A DNA stretch of 64,000 bases from positions 62,001-126,000 of the forward strand of contig CAIVEI010000050.1 in the NCBI GenBank assembly GCA_903904835.1, given 5' to 3'. The DNA is from an uncultured Schlesneria sp. (GTDB lineage Bacteria; Planctomycetota; Planctomycetia; Planctomycetales; Planctomycetaceae). Within the stretch, counting starts at the first letter, position 1. Each line of letters opens with the position of its first letter. Below, piece after piece: positions 14,913 to 23,938 of the stretch. Both the position numbers and the translations under genes were made by a program. Below the pieces are notes generated by a model that had not been told where the DNA came from, made no database searches, and was given only the letters and a program-made list of their open reading frames with translations.

Positions 14913-17618
14913 TCATTGTCGCGTACCAGTCACGATGTGTGTTCTTCCACCCGGATCATTCCATTCAGCCCGAAACGTTGTCAGATCTTCGTTGAAAATA
15001 AACGGAATACCCGTTGCACTGTCGTTCTGAGACCGGTCGAAATGAACCCGCATCTCCCGCGTGCCAACCACCCAGTACTTCCAGTTCCAGTTACTGAAGG
15101 TTCCGTTGTCGCGGAACTCCTCGGGGCCACCGGGTGGATAAAGATTGTCACTGTAGTACCATTTATTTGTTAGTAATAGATTTCTCAAACGCGCGATTTG
15201 AGTCTCAAGATTTGGTTCGGAAGCTAATTTGACTTGTTGTATTTCCGGTTCCCTTTTGAGTATCTGCACAGCGGCAACGCGGAATCCGACGTCGTCGTTC
15301 CGAAAGTCGGACGCTGCCCAGTGGCGGCTCGCGGAACGACTGTCCCACGCGCTGTAATTCCAGCCGCCACCCCGAAATACTCGACCCGGACCTTGAACAG
15401 GCCCTGAGGGGTCAATCCCACCTGGAAGCTGTTTTCCATACCAATCCTCACACCACTCCCATACGTTTCCGTGCATGTCCTTTAATCCCCATGCGTTCGG
15501 CTTCTTTGTCCCAACTTTTTGAGCATATTTTTCCGCCTTTGCGTAACCATCGGCCCAGATGTAATCATTCATGAGCGCCTCATCATCGCCAAAACAATAC
15601 TTTGTCGTCGTTCCGGCCCGGCATGCATATTCCCACTGGGCCTCCGTCGGTAGAGTGTATTTCCAATCAGTCGGCAATCGGCCAGCCTTTCGTTCTTGCT
15701 CGGTTAATCTGCGACAAAACTCAGAGGCACTCTCAGTATCCGGTTCCCCATCACGTTGACTGATATAGCTTGCCGCGAAGTCGTCTCCTTCTTTGACTCG
15801 GTCCTTTCCCTTCCATGGCGATGTCTGCATGACCGATTTCCATTCTCCTTGAGTCACTTCGGTCTCACCCAACCAGAAACCCGAGCTCAGGACCACGGTC
15901 ACTTGATCTTCGTCGGGATCACGACCTGTCTCATTGAATTGACTCCCCATACTGAAACGCCCGGCTGGGCACCAGTGGAACTTGATTCCAGGGACTAACT
16001 CACGTACCTCCCCCGCCGAATCGCCACCGAATTGAAGAGTTGCCGGTGACGAACCTCGCTTCTGGTCTTCTGACTGATTCGCAATGACAGGCTGACCATC
16101 AATCACTACTTCGCCATCGAGAAGAGTGACTTTGACGACCCGGGTGTCCCCCTTTTTTAAGTCCAGCTCTTTCGTGAAGGATTCAATACTTGTCCCGTTC
16201 TTATAGAGAACCTCCAGCGTGCGGTTTTTCGTCGCGCTGATTTTGATTGGTTGATTGTCGTTATCCACAGTGATTGTCGATCCGTCGAACTTGACCGACA
16301 GATTGGGATCGTCAATTTCAATCTTCAGAACACCGTACTTTGTCGGTAAAAACAGTATCGCGGCGAAGGCGAGCAGGCTGGCTGTCGCGCCGCCAAGGAT
16401 GGTCCAGCGCACCAACGGCAATTGCTCATTCCAACGCTTCGATAACGGCCCCAGAGCAGCGAATGACGATGGTTGATGAAGACTCTTCTTGTTTCCCTCA
16501 CTTACATTCTTCTTCCCGAATTTTGCAGGGGATTTACGAATTACAGATGCTGTTGCGATGGACGGTTCCTTCGTGAAATTCGGCGCTGCTTCAGAAACAC
16601 GGTCAACAGGTTCAGCCACAACAACTGACGAGACGGGCTTAACCACTGCTTTCAAGTCGATCGCTTCCAAGGCAGTAACGACCTCGGCGCACGTGACGTA
16701 CCGATCTCCTTTTTGTTTCGCGATCATTTTATGGCAGACGGCTACCAACTGTGGGTTCAAATTCAGATTGAGAGTCAGCGGTGTTGGGGGTTCTTGAACA
16801 ACCTTCTTTCCCATGACTTCGATCGCACCGCCTGTAAACGGCCATTCGCCAGTGAGCATCTCGAACAACATGACACCAACCGCGTAAAGATCGCTCCTGT
16901 GATCGATCACTTCGGCTTTACCGGTGGCTTGTTCGGGAGACATATAGGCTGCTGTCCCGACGATCATTCCCTGCGTCAGGCCTGCATCGGATGACGCGAT
17001 CGTCTTTCGAGCCAAACCGAAATCCATGATCACCGGCTGGCCCTTCTTGTTGAGCATGATGTTTTCGGGCTTCAGATCCCGATGGATCACACCCTGCTCA
17101 TGTGCGGCCTCCAGTGCGCGAAGAATCTGAACGGCCAAACGAACCGCCTCTTCGGGTTCACGTTTGCGTCCCTTACGCTTTAAGTACTGTTTGAGGTCTT
17201 CCCCTTCGATGTATTGCAAAGCGATGAAGCGAATGCCATCGATCTCACCTGCGTCGTAAACTTTGCAGATCTGTGGATGGTCTACCTTTGCTGCCGATTT
17301 GGCTTCGATCTCCATCCGCTTGAGTAGCTTTGCTGAACCCGATGCTGATGTCCGAGCCACCTTCAGCGCCACAAGTCGATCCAGTTCGACATCGTAGGCC
17401 AAATAAACAGCACCCATTTGGCCCCGGCCAAGTTCTTTTCGAATCTCATACCGGCCGAACTTCATCGGCAATGTCGCAAACGGACCACCGGGCGAGGGGA
17501 CCGAATCGGCCGCTCGCCCGGTTTCACCTGACGGTGAACTTGCGGGACGAATTGGCTTGCCAATTCGTGAAGTCTCTGCGGGAGCGACATTTTTTGGTGG
17601 TTTCGATGAATCGGCCAT
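14913..17618 (-). CDS. Transmembrane Ser/Thr kinase with SUMF1-like domain and C-terminal beta module
   Basis: The start is set at ATG 17618 (MADSSKPP) to match the paralogues; an in-frame ATG lies 15 bases upstream. The kinase domain (about 55-320) carries GRGQMGAVYLA, VALKVA, HRDLKPEN, DFGLA and SPEQ. It differs from the kinase encoded at 7486-9867 at only a handful of positions. After one transmembrane helix comes a small PEGA-like segment, then a SUMF1-like fold (GRFSMGS, GETEVTQGEW, LPTEAQWEYACRAG, GLKDMHGNVWEWCED, FRGGGW, GFRVA). The FGE cysteines are missing (RGGGWNYSAWD). About 105 extra residues at the end form a Trp-rich beta module (NKWYYSD, NWNWKYWVV) absent from the sister kinase. 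It is a probable sensor kinase with an extracytoplasmic binding head; its signal is unknown. Confidence 0.94.
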   Translation of the reverse strand: MADSSKPPKNVAPAETSRIGKPIRPASSPSGETGRAADSVPSPGGPFATLPMKFGRYEIRKELGRGQMGAVYLAYDVELDRLVALKVARTSASGSAKLLKRMEIEAKSAAKVDHPQICKVYDAGEIDGIRFIALQYIEGEDLKQYLKRKGRKREPEEAVRLAVQILRALEAAHEQGVIHRDLKPENIMLNKKGQPVIMDFGLARKTIASSDAGLTQGMIVGTAAYMSPEQATGKAEVIDHRSDLYAVGVMLFEMLTGEWPFTGGAIEVMGKKVVQEPPTPLTLNLNLNPQLVAVCHKMIAKQKGDRYVTCAEVVTALEAIDLKAVVKPVSSVVVAEPVDRVSEAAPNFTKEPSIATASVIRKSPAKFGKKNVSEGNKKSLHQPSSFAALGPLSKRWNEQLPLVRWTILGGATASLLAFAAILFLPTKYGVLKIEIDDPNLSVKFDGSTITVDNDNQPIKISATKNRTLEVLYKNGTSIESFTKELDLKKGDTRVVKVTLLDGEVVIDGQPVIANQSEDQKRGSSPATLQFGGDSAGEVRELVPGIKFHWCPAGRFSMGSQFNETGRDPDEDQVTVVLSSGFWLGETEVTQGEWKSVMQTSPWKGKDRVKEGDDFAASYISQRDGEPDTESASEFCRRLTEQERKAGRLPTDWKYTLPTEAQWEYACRAGTTTKYCFGDDEALMNDYIWADGYAKAEKYAQKVGTKKPNAWGLKDMHGNVWEWCEDWYGKQLPGGIDPSGPVQGPGRVFRGGGWNYSAWDSRSASRHWAASDFRNDDVGFRVAAVQILKREPEIQQVKLASEPNLETQIARLRNLLLTNKWYYSDNLYPPGGPEEFRDNGTFSNWNWKYWVVGTREMRVHFDRSQNDSATGIPFIFNEDLTTFRAEWNDPGGRTHIVTGTRQ

Positions 17619-18276
17619 TTGTCGCGTACCCATTTCATGCCCAACAGAGGCGGTTTAACGATTGGAATCAGAAATACCGTCCTTCGATTTCCATCCGAAA
17701 GCTCTCTGAACTTATATCGAGCAAATTTCGCGTTGGCCAACATTTACCAGCAAAACAGGCTGTTTCTTACAAACAACGGAAAAGCTGTTTGCGGATTTCC
17801 GTTGATGATCTCGATTAACTCACGTCATCGAGCGAATCGGATTGGACGACAAAGGTAAATGCGGAAGGGTGCCGACTTCCCGACAAAGAAAATTCCCGCT
17901 GACCGAAGAATGACTGCCTTCAAATACCGAAACGAACGAGGCAAATTGCGCGTGCCTGCAACAACAGAAGAAAACCCGACGAAACGTTAGCCCGACGCGC
18001 AAGCAAGGGATCTTCTCTTCGTTTCCATGGAGATAAGATCCCTCCCTTGCGCGTGATCAAAGTTCCTGAAAAATACCATCCTCATGCGCACGTTCCAGAC
18101 GTTAAGAAAGCCGCGAAGTGAAGATTTTGGAAACTTGGCTCGTTGGGAAAACCCCTGATTTCCACCCAACGCTTTCATCAGTTATTCCGTCAAATGGACC
18201 ACGCTCGTATGAGATTGTATATTCGTTGTCGCGACGGTGACTCTTTTTATGTGCTATTTTTCGCCAGGACGGTGAG
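17619..18276. other. Divergent intergenic region between sensor kinase and ECF sigma factor
   Basis: About 660 bases without a convincing gene separate the divergently transcribed kinase and sigma factor. It contains one copy of inverted-repeat family B (17985-18054). The last 100 bases before the sigma gene are AT-richer (TTTTTATGTGCTATTTTTCG) and probably hold its promoter, but no clear -35/-10 pair can be named. Small open frames here show no codon bias or motif. Confidence 0.6.
17985..18054. repeat. Inverted-repeat element, family B, copy 1
   Basis: The element begins GTTAGCCCGACGCGCAAG. Its arms at 17995-18014 and 18035-18054 pair over 18 of 20 positions around a 20-base loop. A second copy lies at 54458-54530 and shares the leader TTAGCCCGACGCGCAAGC. 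In this copy the outermost GTTAGCCCG part has lost its partner on the right side, so it looks partly eroded. Confidence 0.85.
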
Positions 18277-18870
18277 ATGAACCAACCTCAATTGCCGCTT
18301 GACGATGCATCTGGCTCCATCACCATTCTTTACCAGCAATGGCGTCAGGGTGATTCCGATTCATTGAATCAATTGATATCGCGATTCTGGCCGCGACTTC
18401 TCGCGCTCGCACATTCGACTCTGCGTGGCCGCGTTCAGCGTGTGGCCGACGCCGAGGATGCACTCCAAAGTGCCATGATCAGTTTCTGGGGTCGAGTCGA
18501 TAATGGCGGGTTCGAGCATGAGATGGACCGCGAGGATTTGTGGAACGTCCTCGGACTATTCACGGTCCGAAAGGCGATCAAGCTGCAGGAACGTGAACGA
18601 GCGAAAAAGCGGGGGGGCGGCAAAGTTGTCACCGGAGTTCCCTTGGAAAATACGGCTCAGATCGGATCGGAAGCGGGGCTGGATCTGGTCTGTGCAGAAT
18701 TGCTGGAAATGCTCGATCCCGATTTACGAGCCTTTGCTCTTCTTCGGCTGATGGGTCATAAAAACCGTGAGATTGCCGATCAGTTTCAATGTACCGAACG
18801 AAAGGTCGAGCGAAAGTTGCAGTTAGTTCGCGCCGTTTGGGAACAGGAAGTCAAACTTTGGGAATCGTAA
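18277..18870 (+). CDS. ECF-type RNA polymerase sigma factor
   Basis: The 197-residue protein has the two-domain layout of an ECF sigma factor. Region 2 (about 25-95) shows the typical ADAEDALQSAMISFW helix that contacts core polymerase and the -10 element. A short basic linker (KKRGGG) and a helix-turn-helix region 4 (about 140-195; GHKNREIADQFQCTERKVERKLQLVR) for -35 recognition follow. No anti-sigma factor gene adjoins it. Instead a kinase with an FHA domain follows on the same strand, and receptor-like kinases lie upstream, an arrangement described for planctomycete sigma factors linked to Ser/Thr kinases. Control by phosphorylation is therefore plausible. Confidence 0.92.
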   Translation: MNQPQLPLDDASGSITILYQQWRQGDSDSLNQLISRFWPRLLALAHSTLRGRVQRVADAEDALQSAMISFWGRVDNGGFEHEMDREDLWNVLGLFTVRKAIKLQERERAKKRGGGKVVTGVPLENTAQIGSEAGLDLVCAELLEMLDPDLRAFALLRLMGHKNREIADQFQCTERKVERKLQLVRAVWEQEVKLWES

Positions 18871-19388
18871 AAAAACTTTGTCGGGAACGGATCACGGTTT
18901 CGCATTTACTAGAGATCGCGAAAAATTTCAGACAGATGAACGGACCATGAATCAACTAGCGCGAACATTGTCCACAACCCAATGGGAAGGCGAGGCTGCG
19001 TTCATGCAGTGCCCTAACAGTGGTCGGGTAACACGATTGTGCCTTATTGGCGGAATGGCGATCGAAAGTCGGGGTGCCACGGTTTTGGAGTCTTCGACAA
19101 GGCCGTGTCTTCAAGGTTCGATCACGCGTCCGAAGAGCACGGCCTTACCGAAGACGGTAAAACCGTGGCACCCATTTTCGCAGCTTTCTGTTTCAAAAAC
19201 AGTTCGTCGACTCAACATAAACAACCGATCTTCTGGTCGTTTCTTCAGCGCAGCCGCTAACCCTCCCGATGTAAAATCTTCGCAACGCGAGAAGAAACAA
19301 AACGCCAGTGCTACGAATGTCCGCTAGCAACACCGATTTTTAATAGTTTTTCAAATCTTCGCCGTCCCCTTGTTGATCATGAGTTCGA
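18871..19388. other. Intergenic region with inverted-repeat element
   Basis: About 520 bases separate the sigma factor and the FHA-kinase. The centre is occupied by the family A hairpin element and its tail (19072-19205). An open frame at 18878-19327 reads through the repeat and shows no protein family, so I do not call it. No clear promoter was identified for the kinase. Confidence 0.6.
19072..19205. repeat. Inverted-repeat element, family A, copy 1
   Basis: The terminal arms GGGTGCCACGGTTTT (19072-19086) and its exact complement (19159-19173) pair 15 of 15. The inner arms continue to pair over 16 of the next 21 positions and again as TCTTC/GAAGA, so the whole 102 bases can fold into one long hairpin. 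About 30 further bases, including a small hairpin (CTGTTT, loop CAA, AAACAG), are also shared with the copy at 57990. It may be a MITE- or REP-like non-autonomous element. Confidence 0.88.
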
Positions 19389-21002
19389 ATGACGATGAAT
19401 GATCTTAATTCTGGCCCTTCTGTTGATCTGCTAAGGCGAATCGATGCCGCCTGTGATCGTTTTGAAGAATCATGGCGCGGCGGTTTGGTTCCGAAAATCG
19501 AAGATTACCTGGCACTGTTCCGGTCCGACGAGAAATCTTCTCTTTTGGATGCGCTGCAAAGCCTTCAACAAGAACTGACCCTTCGTAACCCCGTCAATTC
19601 GGAAACAGGTCCGAAGACGCTCGAGTTTATCGCCGTAGATAGCTCAGACGACCCACCTGCTCCTCAGACGCGAGAATTTTTGGAGGAATCTCATCACGAA
19701 AAGATCAATGACGACAAAACGGCTCGCGTGACATTTCGTGTGATCGCCGGCCCTCATGAGGGACTCGGTTTTACATTTCACGAACATAACACCTTATTCG
19801 CAGGTCGGCTTCCAAGAGCTCAGCTTCGATTGGAAAAAGACCTTCACTTCTCTCGTCATCATTTTCGGTTGGAGGTTAATCCACCCACCTGCTTCCTGAT
19901 GGATCTCAATAGTCGTAATGGTACGTTTGTAAATGGCGAACGGGTCAAAGATCGATTTCTGCTCGACGGTGATATTGTTTCCGGCGGACGTACAAAAATG
20001 GTCGTCTCGATCTTCGATCCTCAGGAAGTGAAATCAAAACCCGCAATCAAACCGTCCACGCCTGCTGAACCTCTACAAGGTCCCCCTCCGATTCCGGCAA
20101 AACGTCCACCCTCAATTCCGCCAAAGTCTGCAGCCACTCGAAAGATTCCTGAACAACAGCAGGGCGATTCGCCGGTTTCCATTCCTGGATACGAAATCCA
20201 TGAACAGATCGGGGCCGGCGATCTTGGGGTCGTTTATCGCGCTCGAAAACTCTCTTCGAACGAATGGTGTGCCCTGAAGGTTCTTTCACCTGCCGCTCAT
20301 ACCGACGAAGCTTCGATCCAGGCATTTCTCCGGCAAGCGTCCGTCCTTAATCAGTTGCAGCATCCTCATATCATCAGCCTGCTTGAGCTGGGAGCAGCCG
20401 GACAGAATATCTTTCTCGCCACCGAGTATGTTGGTTCGTACCCCTGGGACGAATTCGTATCACGATATACACCTGAAAAGCGAGTTCGAATTGCGTGTGG
20501 CGTCATGTCGCAGATCTTGAGCGCACTTGGCTATGCGCATGATCGATCACTCGTACATCGCGACGTGAAACCGGGGAACATTCTGATCACCAAGAAAGAC
20601 GATAAGCTGGTGGCGAAACTGGCCGATTTCGGAATCGCAAAACAATATACGACGGCAGGAATGAGTCAGGTGACTCGCGACGGAGATGTTTTAGGATCGC
20701 TCCCATTTATGTCCCCCGACCAATTTATGAATTCTCGCGACGCTCGCCCGACTTGTGATCTCTACTCGGCAGGGGCAACGCTCTACTGGATGCTGACAGG
20801 CCACGAACCGATTCCGTTAGAAGGACATCCATGCAAATTCCTTGCGATCCTGGAAGCGCCGCCCACCCCGATTCAGCAACATAATCCTTCGGTCCCAGAC
20901 GCATTGGCCCAGATCGTTCATCGCTCGCTCGAAAAAACACCTGAAAAGCGATTTTCATCGGCGGCCGAGATGAGGCATCAAATCAAGGCATTTTTGAAAT
21001 GA
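19389..21002 (+). CDS. FHA-domain Ser/Thr protein kinase, soluble
   Basis: The 537-residue protein has the order helical N-terminus (1-70), FHA domain (about 115-215) and kinase (about 261-535). The FHA part shows FAGRLPRAQ, FSRHHFRLEV and NSRNGTFVNGERV, all residues expected for phosphothreonine binding. A Pro-rich linker follows. The kinase has GAGDLGVVYRA, CALKVL, HRDVKPGNIL, DFGIAK and SPDQ in place of the usual APE. There is no membrane segment. It follows the ECF sigma gene on the same strand and may phosphorylate it or be its target. Its N-terminus (SVDLLRRIDAACDRFEESWR) is of a kind I associate with planctomycete kinases linked to sigma factors. Confidence 0.94.
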   Translation: MTMNDLNSGPSVDLLRRIDAACDRFEESWRGGLVPKIEDYLALFRSDEKSSLLDALQSLQQELTLRNPVNSETGPKTLEFIAVDSSDDPPAPQTREFLEESHHEKINDDKTARVTFRVIAGPHEGLGFTFHEHNTLFAGRLPRAQLRLEKDLHFSRHHFRLEVNPPTCFLMDLNSRNGTFVNGERVKDRFLLDGDIVSGGRTKMVVSIFDPQEVKSKPAIKPSTPAEPLQGPPPIPAKRPPSIPPKSAATRKIPEQQQGDSPVSIPGYEIHEQIGAGDLGVVYRARKLSSNEWCALKVLSPAAHTDEASIQAFLRQASVLNQLQHPHIISLLELGAAGQNIFLATEYVGSYPWDEFVSRYTPEKRVRIACGVMSQILSALGYAHDRSLVHRDVKPGNILITKKDDKLVAKLADFGIAKQYTTAGMSQVTRDGDVLGSLPFMSPDQFMNSRDARPTCDLYSAGATLYWMLTGHEPIPLEGHPCKFLAILEAPPTPIQQHNPSVPDALAQIVHRSLEKTPEKRFSSAAEMRHQIKAFLK

Positions 21003-21104
21003 TCAGTCATCCCAGGTTTGTGAAGTAGGGATTGAATGCAACGCGGTCATGATCGTTTCGGTGATCTCAATCCCATGGCGGCGAGTTCCGGTCGAGAAGA
21101 TGCG

Positions 21105-23816
21105 TCACCGAAATTGTTCGATATTTGTGTCGTCTTGAGCCGTCGACGGCGTCTGCTTCAATCGTTCGATCACGGCACGCGAGGTCAGCTTTCGCAGATT
21201 GACATCACCCGGCTGTCGACTGCTGCACCATTGCAGATGCTTTGATGCTTCAGCAATTCGATCCGCGGTCATTAAGTCCAAACCAAGCATGTAATGAATC
21301 GAATAATTATGCGGAAGTCGCTCGACAGCATATGACAGGACATTCACTGCGGAATCGATGTCGCCGAGTTCGACGCAAGTGTTACGAACAGAAATCAGTG
21401 TTGCTTCCAGTTCCTCGTCCGAGGTCAGCGATTTGGCGTGTTTTAACCCTTCGTTGATAAACAGACGTTGCGTCTGCTCAGCCTCGTCGAGTCGGCCAGC
21501 GTTTTTGAACGCCTGAGCGATCACCTCAAGTCCCTTTGCACCCGGCTGGAATTCTTCCTGGAACTGTTCCAGTGACATTTGATTCGCAAGAATCCCGGCA
21601 ATTCGTTCTTGCATTCGTGGGCTGCGTTGAAATGCGGGACGCCAATAGACGAGAGCTTGTTCGACCCTGCCATTCTGCAATTCCGTGCTGCCGACCAGGT
21701 ACATCGTATCAGGATCGCTTGGACGTAATCTGAGTGATTGACTAAGGCATCGCTGATTGAAGTCCTCGCTGTCAGGGTTATTGAGAAAATTCAAATCCGA
21801 CAATAACACGTACGATTTCGATCGGAGCGGGCTGTTTGCCAACGACCGACTTAGCGATCGTCTGGCCAGTCGTAGAAGTTTCAGATTTGTTCCGATCGCT
21901 CGATCCAGCCATTCAGTCTTCGCTTTTGCCGTTTCGAACTGGGATTCAGATGCTTTTACCGCATCGCGCACCATTGCCAGTGACAAAGTGTTGTCGGCGT
22001 GTCGCTGTCGAATTTCGAAGAGCTGCATGTAGGCATTACAGGCTGATTCCTGCAACTTGGCGTCATGTGGATTCAGTTTCGCCGCAAGTACGACTTCTTT
22101 CCAACGTTGTTGAAGCCCGGCTTCTTTTTCTTCTGCGTTTAAGTCACTGTCGTCGGTACTGGCCAGTCGGACTTCCTGCATTCGATGTACTTCCGCCAAT
22201 AAGGCTGGATGCTTGAGATCAAACATCCAGCACGCAAGAGCGATCAGACCACACATTGCCATGGCGGTCACGACACGAGGTATCCGGAACGAAAGAGGAC
22301 TTCCGCCAACTGCTTGTCGGGTGAGGCGATAAAGGCGAGCGGCACAGGCCAGTTGCATGGCCAAAAGCAACATGCACGATGGCGTGTACCAGAAGAAATC
22401 ACCGACGGCGTGTGAAACATTTGCAATCAAACTGGCAAGGATCACTGCTGCCGCCGAACTTGCTTTCGTATCAACGTTCCGCAAGGAAAACAGGCACCAC
22501 CAGAAACTCGTCACAATAAAAAGTGCCACTACCGTCAATCCGAACAGGCCGGATTCCGACGCCACCTGCAAATAGCCACATTCGGCATGTGTGTACTCAT
22601 AACCATCTTCCGTCTGGCTATCGATATGTAATTGATATGCGTCGCTATGTGTTCCAACCCCGGTACCCAGGATGGGAAAATCCTTGGCAACCTGAATATT
22701 CGCCTGCCAAATCTCGCTTCGTCCTGAATCCTGTTTGAGTCGGCCGGCCAAAACGGATTCGTACTTACTCAAAGAGAACAACCCACTCGTCGCGATACCG
22801 ACGATGAGGAGAGCCATCCCGAATTTAACGGAGGCCAGACCGATTCGGCATAAAAGCCCAATCGCAATGAAAGTCGTCAAAGCCACGGCCAATAGACCGC
22901 CGCGTGACAGCGTCATTAAGACCGTTAACGCCATCCCTGCTAACGATGACAGCAACAGGACAACGGAAATTGTGTGTAAGCCTGATGGCATTCCACGTCG
23001 AGACTCCCGATCCAGTTGTTGTTGTTGAAGTCGACGTAGCAACCACCAGAGCAGCGGGGCTGTCCCCAGGGCCAGGAATTGGGCGAGATGATTGCGGTTC
23101 GTAAAGCAACCGAGCGGATAAGTATCCGTCTTCATAAACGGATGATCGTAATACCAGAAGAACTTTCCGTTGCTTGCGAGGAATTGCATTTGAGCAAACG
23201 CCATCATGGCCACCGCCGCAAGACCGACGTGACATAACGTCTGTTCAATATCTTTAATTGTTCGAATTCGCTGACAGGCAACTCCAAATAACAACGCATA
23301 AGACGTAAATGTCGCAAGGCCCGAAGTAGTTTCCCACGGGGCGAGAGAGAGCTGATGCCAGCCAGCCGGAAACAAACTCGCAGTCTCTTTATCAAACCAA
23401 AAAGGAAGAATCTCTTTGAGCTGAGGAGAAATTGTGAGTAACAGATCGGTCGGTAAAAAGATGATCTGGGATAATCCGACGAGAATACCTGCGGCCCACA
23501 AGAATTCGCTACCAGTCCACGAGTACCGCAAGTCGGCGGAGGTAAACTGATACAACATCCAGCAAAATGCCGTGATCGAAGCTCCGACGACCAGTGCGAG
23601 CTGTCCACCCGCCATTCGACCTCCGAAACCGATCGCAACGGCGAACATGGTCAACCACAAACAAACATCCGTTGCCGTTACCAGAATTGGTTGCGACGAA
23701 ATGGCAGACTTGGCGCCAAACTCGACGACGGAGCCGTTAGGACGTGCCGTCTTCGTTCGTTTCGACCCGTGCGACATTGTGATGGACGCTCGACGTAGTG
23801 GCTGGAAACAGGACAT
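21105..23816 (-). CDS. O-antigen ligase/polymerase-like membrane protein with TPR tail
   Basis: About 900 residues. The N-terminal half has some 10-12 hydrophobic helices and the Wzy_C-type periplasmic loop with LGTGVGTHSDAY and YTHAECGYLQVASESG, the hallmark of O-antigen ligase/polymerase (WaaL/Wzy) families. The C-terminal third is soluble and built of TPR-like helices (LAKALNPHDAK-type repeats, YLVGSTELQNGRVEQAL, HYMLGLDLMTADRIAEA). Such proteins join or polymerise lipid-linked oligosaccharides at the outer face of the inner membrane. The start is uncertain: ATG 23816 is used here, ATG 23777 is also possible, and neither has a clear ribosome site. No other glycan genes adjoin; it is convergent with the FHA-kinase and upstream of nothing on its own strand. 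Confidence 0.85.
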   Translation of the reverse strand: MSCFQPLRRASITMSHGSKRTKTARPNGSVVEFGAKSAISSQPILVTATDVCLWLTMFAVAIGFGGRMAGGQLALVVGASITAFCWMLYQFTSADLRYSWTGSEFLWAAGILVGLSQIIFLPTDLLLTISPQLKEILPFWFDKETASLFPAGWHQLSLAPWETTSGLATFTSYALLFGVACQRIRTIKDIEQTLCHVGLAAVAMMAFAQMQFLASNGKFFWYYDHPFMKTDTYPLGCFTNRNHLAQFLALGTAPLLWWLLRRLQQQQLDRESRRGMPSGLHTISVVLLLSSLAGMALTVLMTLSRGGLLAVALTTFIAIGLLCRIGLASVKFGMALLIVGIATSGLFSLSKYESVLAGRLKQDSGRSEIWQANIQVAKDFPILGTGVGTHSDAYQLHIDSQTEDGYEYTHAECGYLQVASESGLFGLTVVALFIVTSFWWCLFSLRNVDTKASSAAAVILASLIANVSHAVGDFFWYTPSCMLLLAMQLACAARLYRLTRQAVGGSPLSFRIPRVVTAMAMCGLIALACWMFDLKHPALLAEVHRMQEVRLASTDDSDLNAEEKEAGLQQRWKEVVLAAKLNPHDAKLQESACNAYMQLFEIRQRHADNTLSLAMVRDAVKASESQFETAKAKTEWLDRAIGTNLKLLRLARRSLSRSLANSPLRSKSYVLLSDLNFLNNPDSEDFNQRCLSQSLRLRPSDPDTMYLVGSTELQNGRVEQALVYWRPAFQRSPRMQERIAGILANQMSLEQFQEEFQPGAKGLEVIAQAFKNAGRLDEAEQTQRLFINEGLKHAKSLTSDEELEATLISVRNTCVELGDIDSAVNVLSYAVERLPHNYSIHYMLGLDLMTADRIAEASKHLQWCSSRQPGDVNLRKLTSRAVIERLKQTPSTAQDDTNIEQFR

Positions 23817-23938
23817 TACGATACGAGCGCATAGAATCGCAACATCTGGCAAGTCTGCAAAGACCAATATTGAAACTCTGGAACGGCAGAGTCACTTCAA
23901 CACAAACCCATGAATCATAAACAGTTATACCTGTAGAT

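Noticed and set aside
18878-19327. Open frame of 149 codons between sigma factor and kinase
   Set aside because: It reads straight through the family A repeat, has no family match I recognise, and its codon use differs from the neighbours.
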